This document shows, piece by piece, positions 5,016-5,064 of a DNA stretch of 5,064 bases. The position numbers and the translations under genes are program-made. Origin of the DNA: Patescibacteria group bacterium (GTDB lineage: Bacteria > Patescibacteriota > Microgenomatia > UBA1400 > PJMF01). The first letter of the stretch is position 1, and every line of letters starts with the position of its first letter. A model generated the notes under the pieces. It searched no databases. It was not told the origin of the DNA and worked only from the letters and a program-made list of their open reading frames with translations. The stretch covers positions 1-5,064 of the forward strand of contig JAHJBU010000035.1 in NCBI GenBank assembly GCA_018813375.1, given 5' to 3'.

Positions 5016-5064
5016 ATGTCCAGTAAAAGAGGTCGACGTTACGATTCAAAATTTAAGCTTCAAG
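5016..5064 (+). CDS. IS3-family transposase OrfA-type N-terminus, partial
   Basis: Sixteen codons are visible, MSSKRGRRYDSKFKLQ, running off the right edge. The pattern of a short basic start followed by (R/Y)xxxFKxQ is the beginning of the helix-turn-helix domain (HTH_Tnp_1) of IS3/IS911-type OrfA proteins, which bind the terminal inverted repeats. The ATG has a good ribosome site. The call rests on few residues. In this family an overlapping DDE orfB usually follows by a -1 frameshift, beyond the window. Confidence 0.7.
   Translation, partial: MSSKRGRRYDSKFKLQ

Larger units (their letters stand above)
4945..5064 (+). mobile_element. Left end of an IS3-type insertion sequence, partial
   Basis: The window ends inside an element whose transposase gene opens at 5016. 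A plausible outer edge is the TGTAC at 4945, because several IS3-family ends begin TG and the IS150 group begins TGTAC. An edge at TGAG (4983) is the alternative. Neither can be proved without the right end. If 4945 is correct, the element supplies the last nine codons of the zinc-ribbon gene. Confidence 0.45.

Noticed and set aside
1..5064. CRISPR array, rRNA, riboswitch or tandem repeats.
   Set aside because: No regularly spaced direct repeats, rRNA-like segments or known leader structures were found on reading both strands.

Overview
The window looks like an AT-rich bacterial chromosome segment, probably from the Candidate Phyla Radiation (Patescibacteria). That placement is an inference from gene style: a Pro/Lys-rich small membrane protein beside a tRNA, a compact large serine recombinase, no CCA encoded on the tRNA, and weak or absent Shine-Dalgarno sites at several starts. 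TGA is used as a stop and Trp is coded by TGG, so the standard bacterial code applies and the recoded CPR lineages (SR1, Gracilibacteria) are unlikely. No rRNA or other phylogenetic marker is present to settle the placement.

Layout. Positions 1-446 (minus) carry the N-terminal 148 residues of a two-helix membrane protein that runs off the left edge. A tRNA-Ser(UGA) lies at 511-593 (plus). After it comes about 150 bases without a convincing gene (594-746), with a small inverted repeat and a perfect TATAAT. Then 909-1871 (plus) encodes a protein I recognise as the LPO_1073/Vpar_1526 family. Its reading frame is open and protein-like back to 747, so the real gene probably starts at the ATG at 748 and is broken by a one-base slip in a run of six T. 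It converges on a minus-strand cassette: a large serine recombinase (1876-3171), an overlapping 63-residue helical protein (3158-3349) and a PD-(D/E)XK nuclease (3386-4333), transcribed in the order nuclease, small protein, recombinase. Head to head with the nuclease is a double zinc-ribbon protein (4337-4972, plus). At the right edge an IS3-type transposase gene begins (5016).

Interpretation. The region from the tRNA to the right edge behaves like an accessory island: site-specific recombinase, nuclease of restriction or defence type, an orphan LPO_1073-family protein, and an insertion sequence. Sampled lines of the island are more AT-rich than the left-hand membrane-protein gene. Two places look damaged or rearranged. 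One is the 5' end of the LPO_1073-family gene. The other is the junction near 4331-4339, where the nuclease and the zinc-ribbon gene both lack a credible start and can only be opened with abutting TTG codons. The most interesting hypothesis is a recombinase-carried cassette combining the nuclease, the small helical protein and possibly the LPO_1073-family protein. The sequence shows the linkage, but not a joint function.
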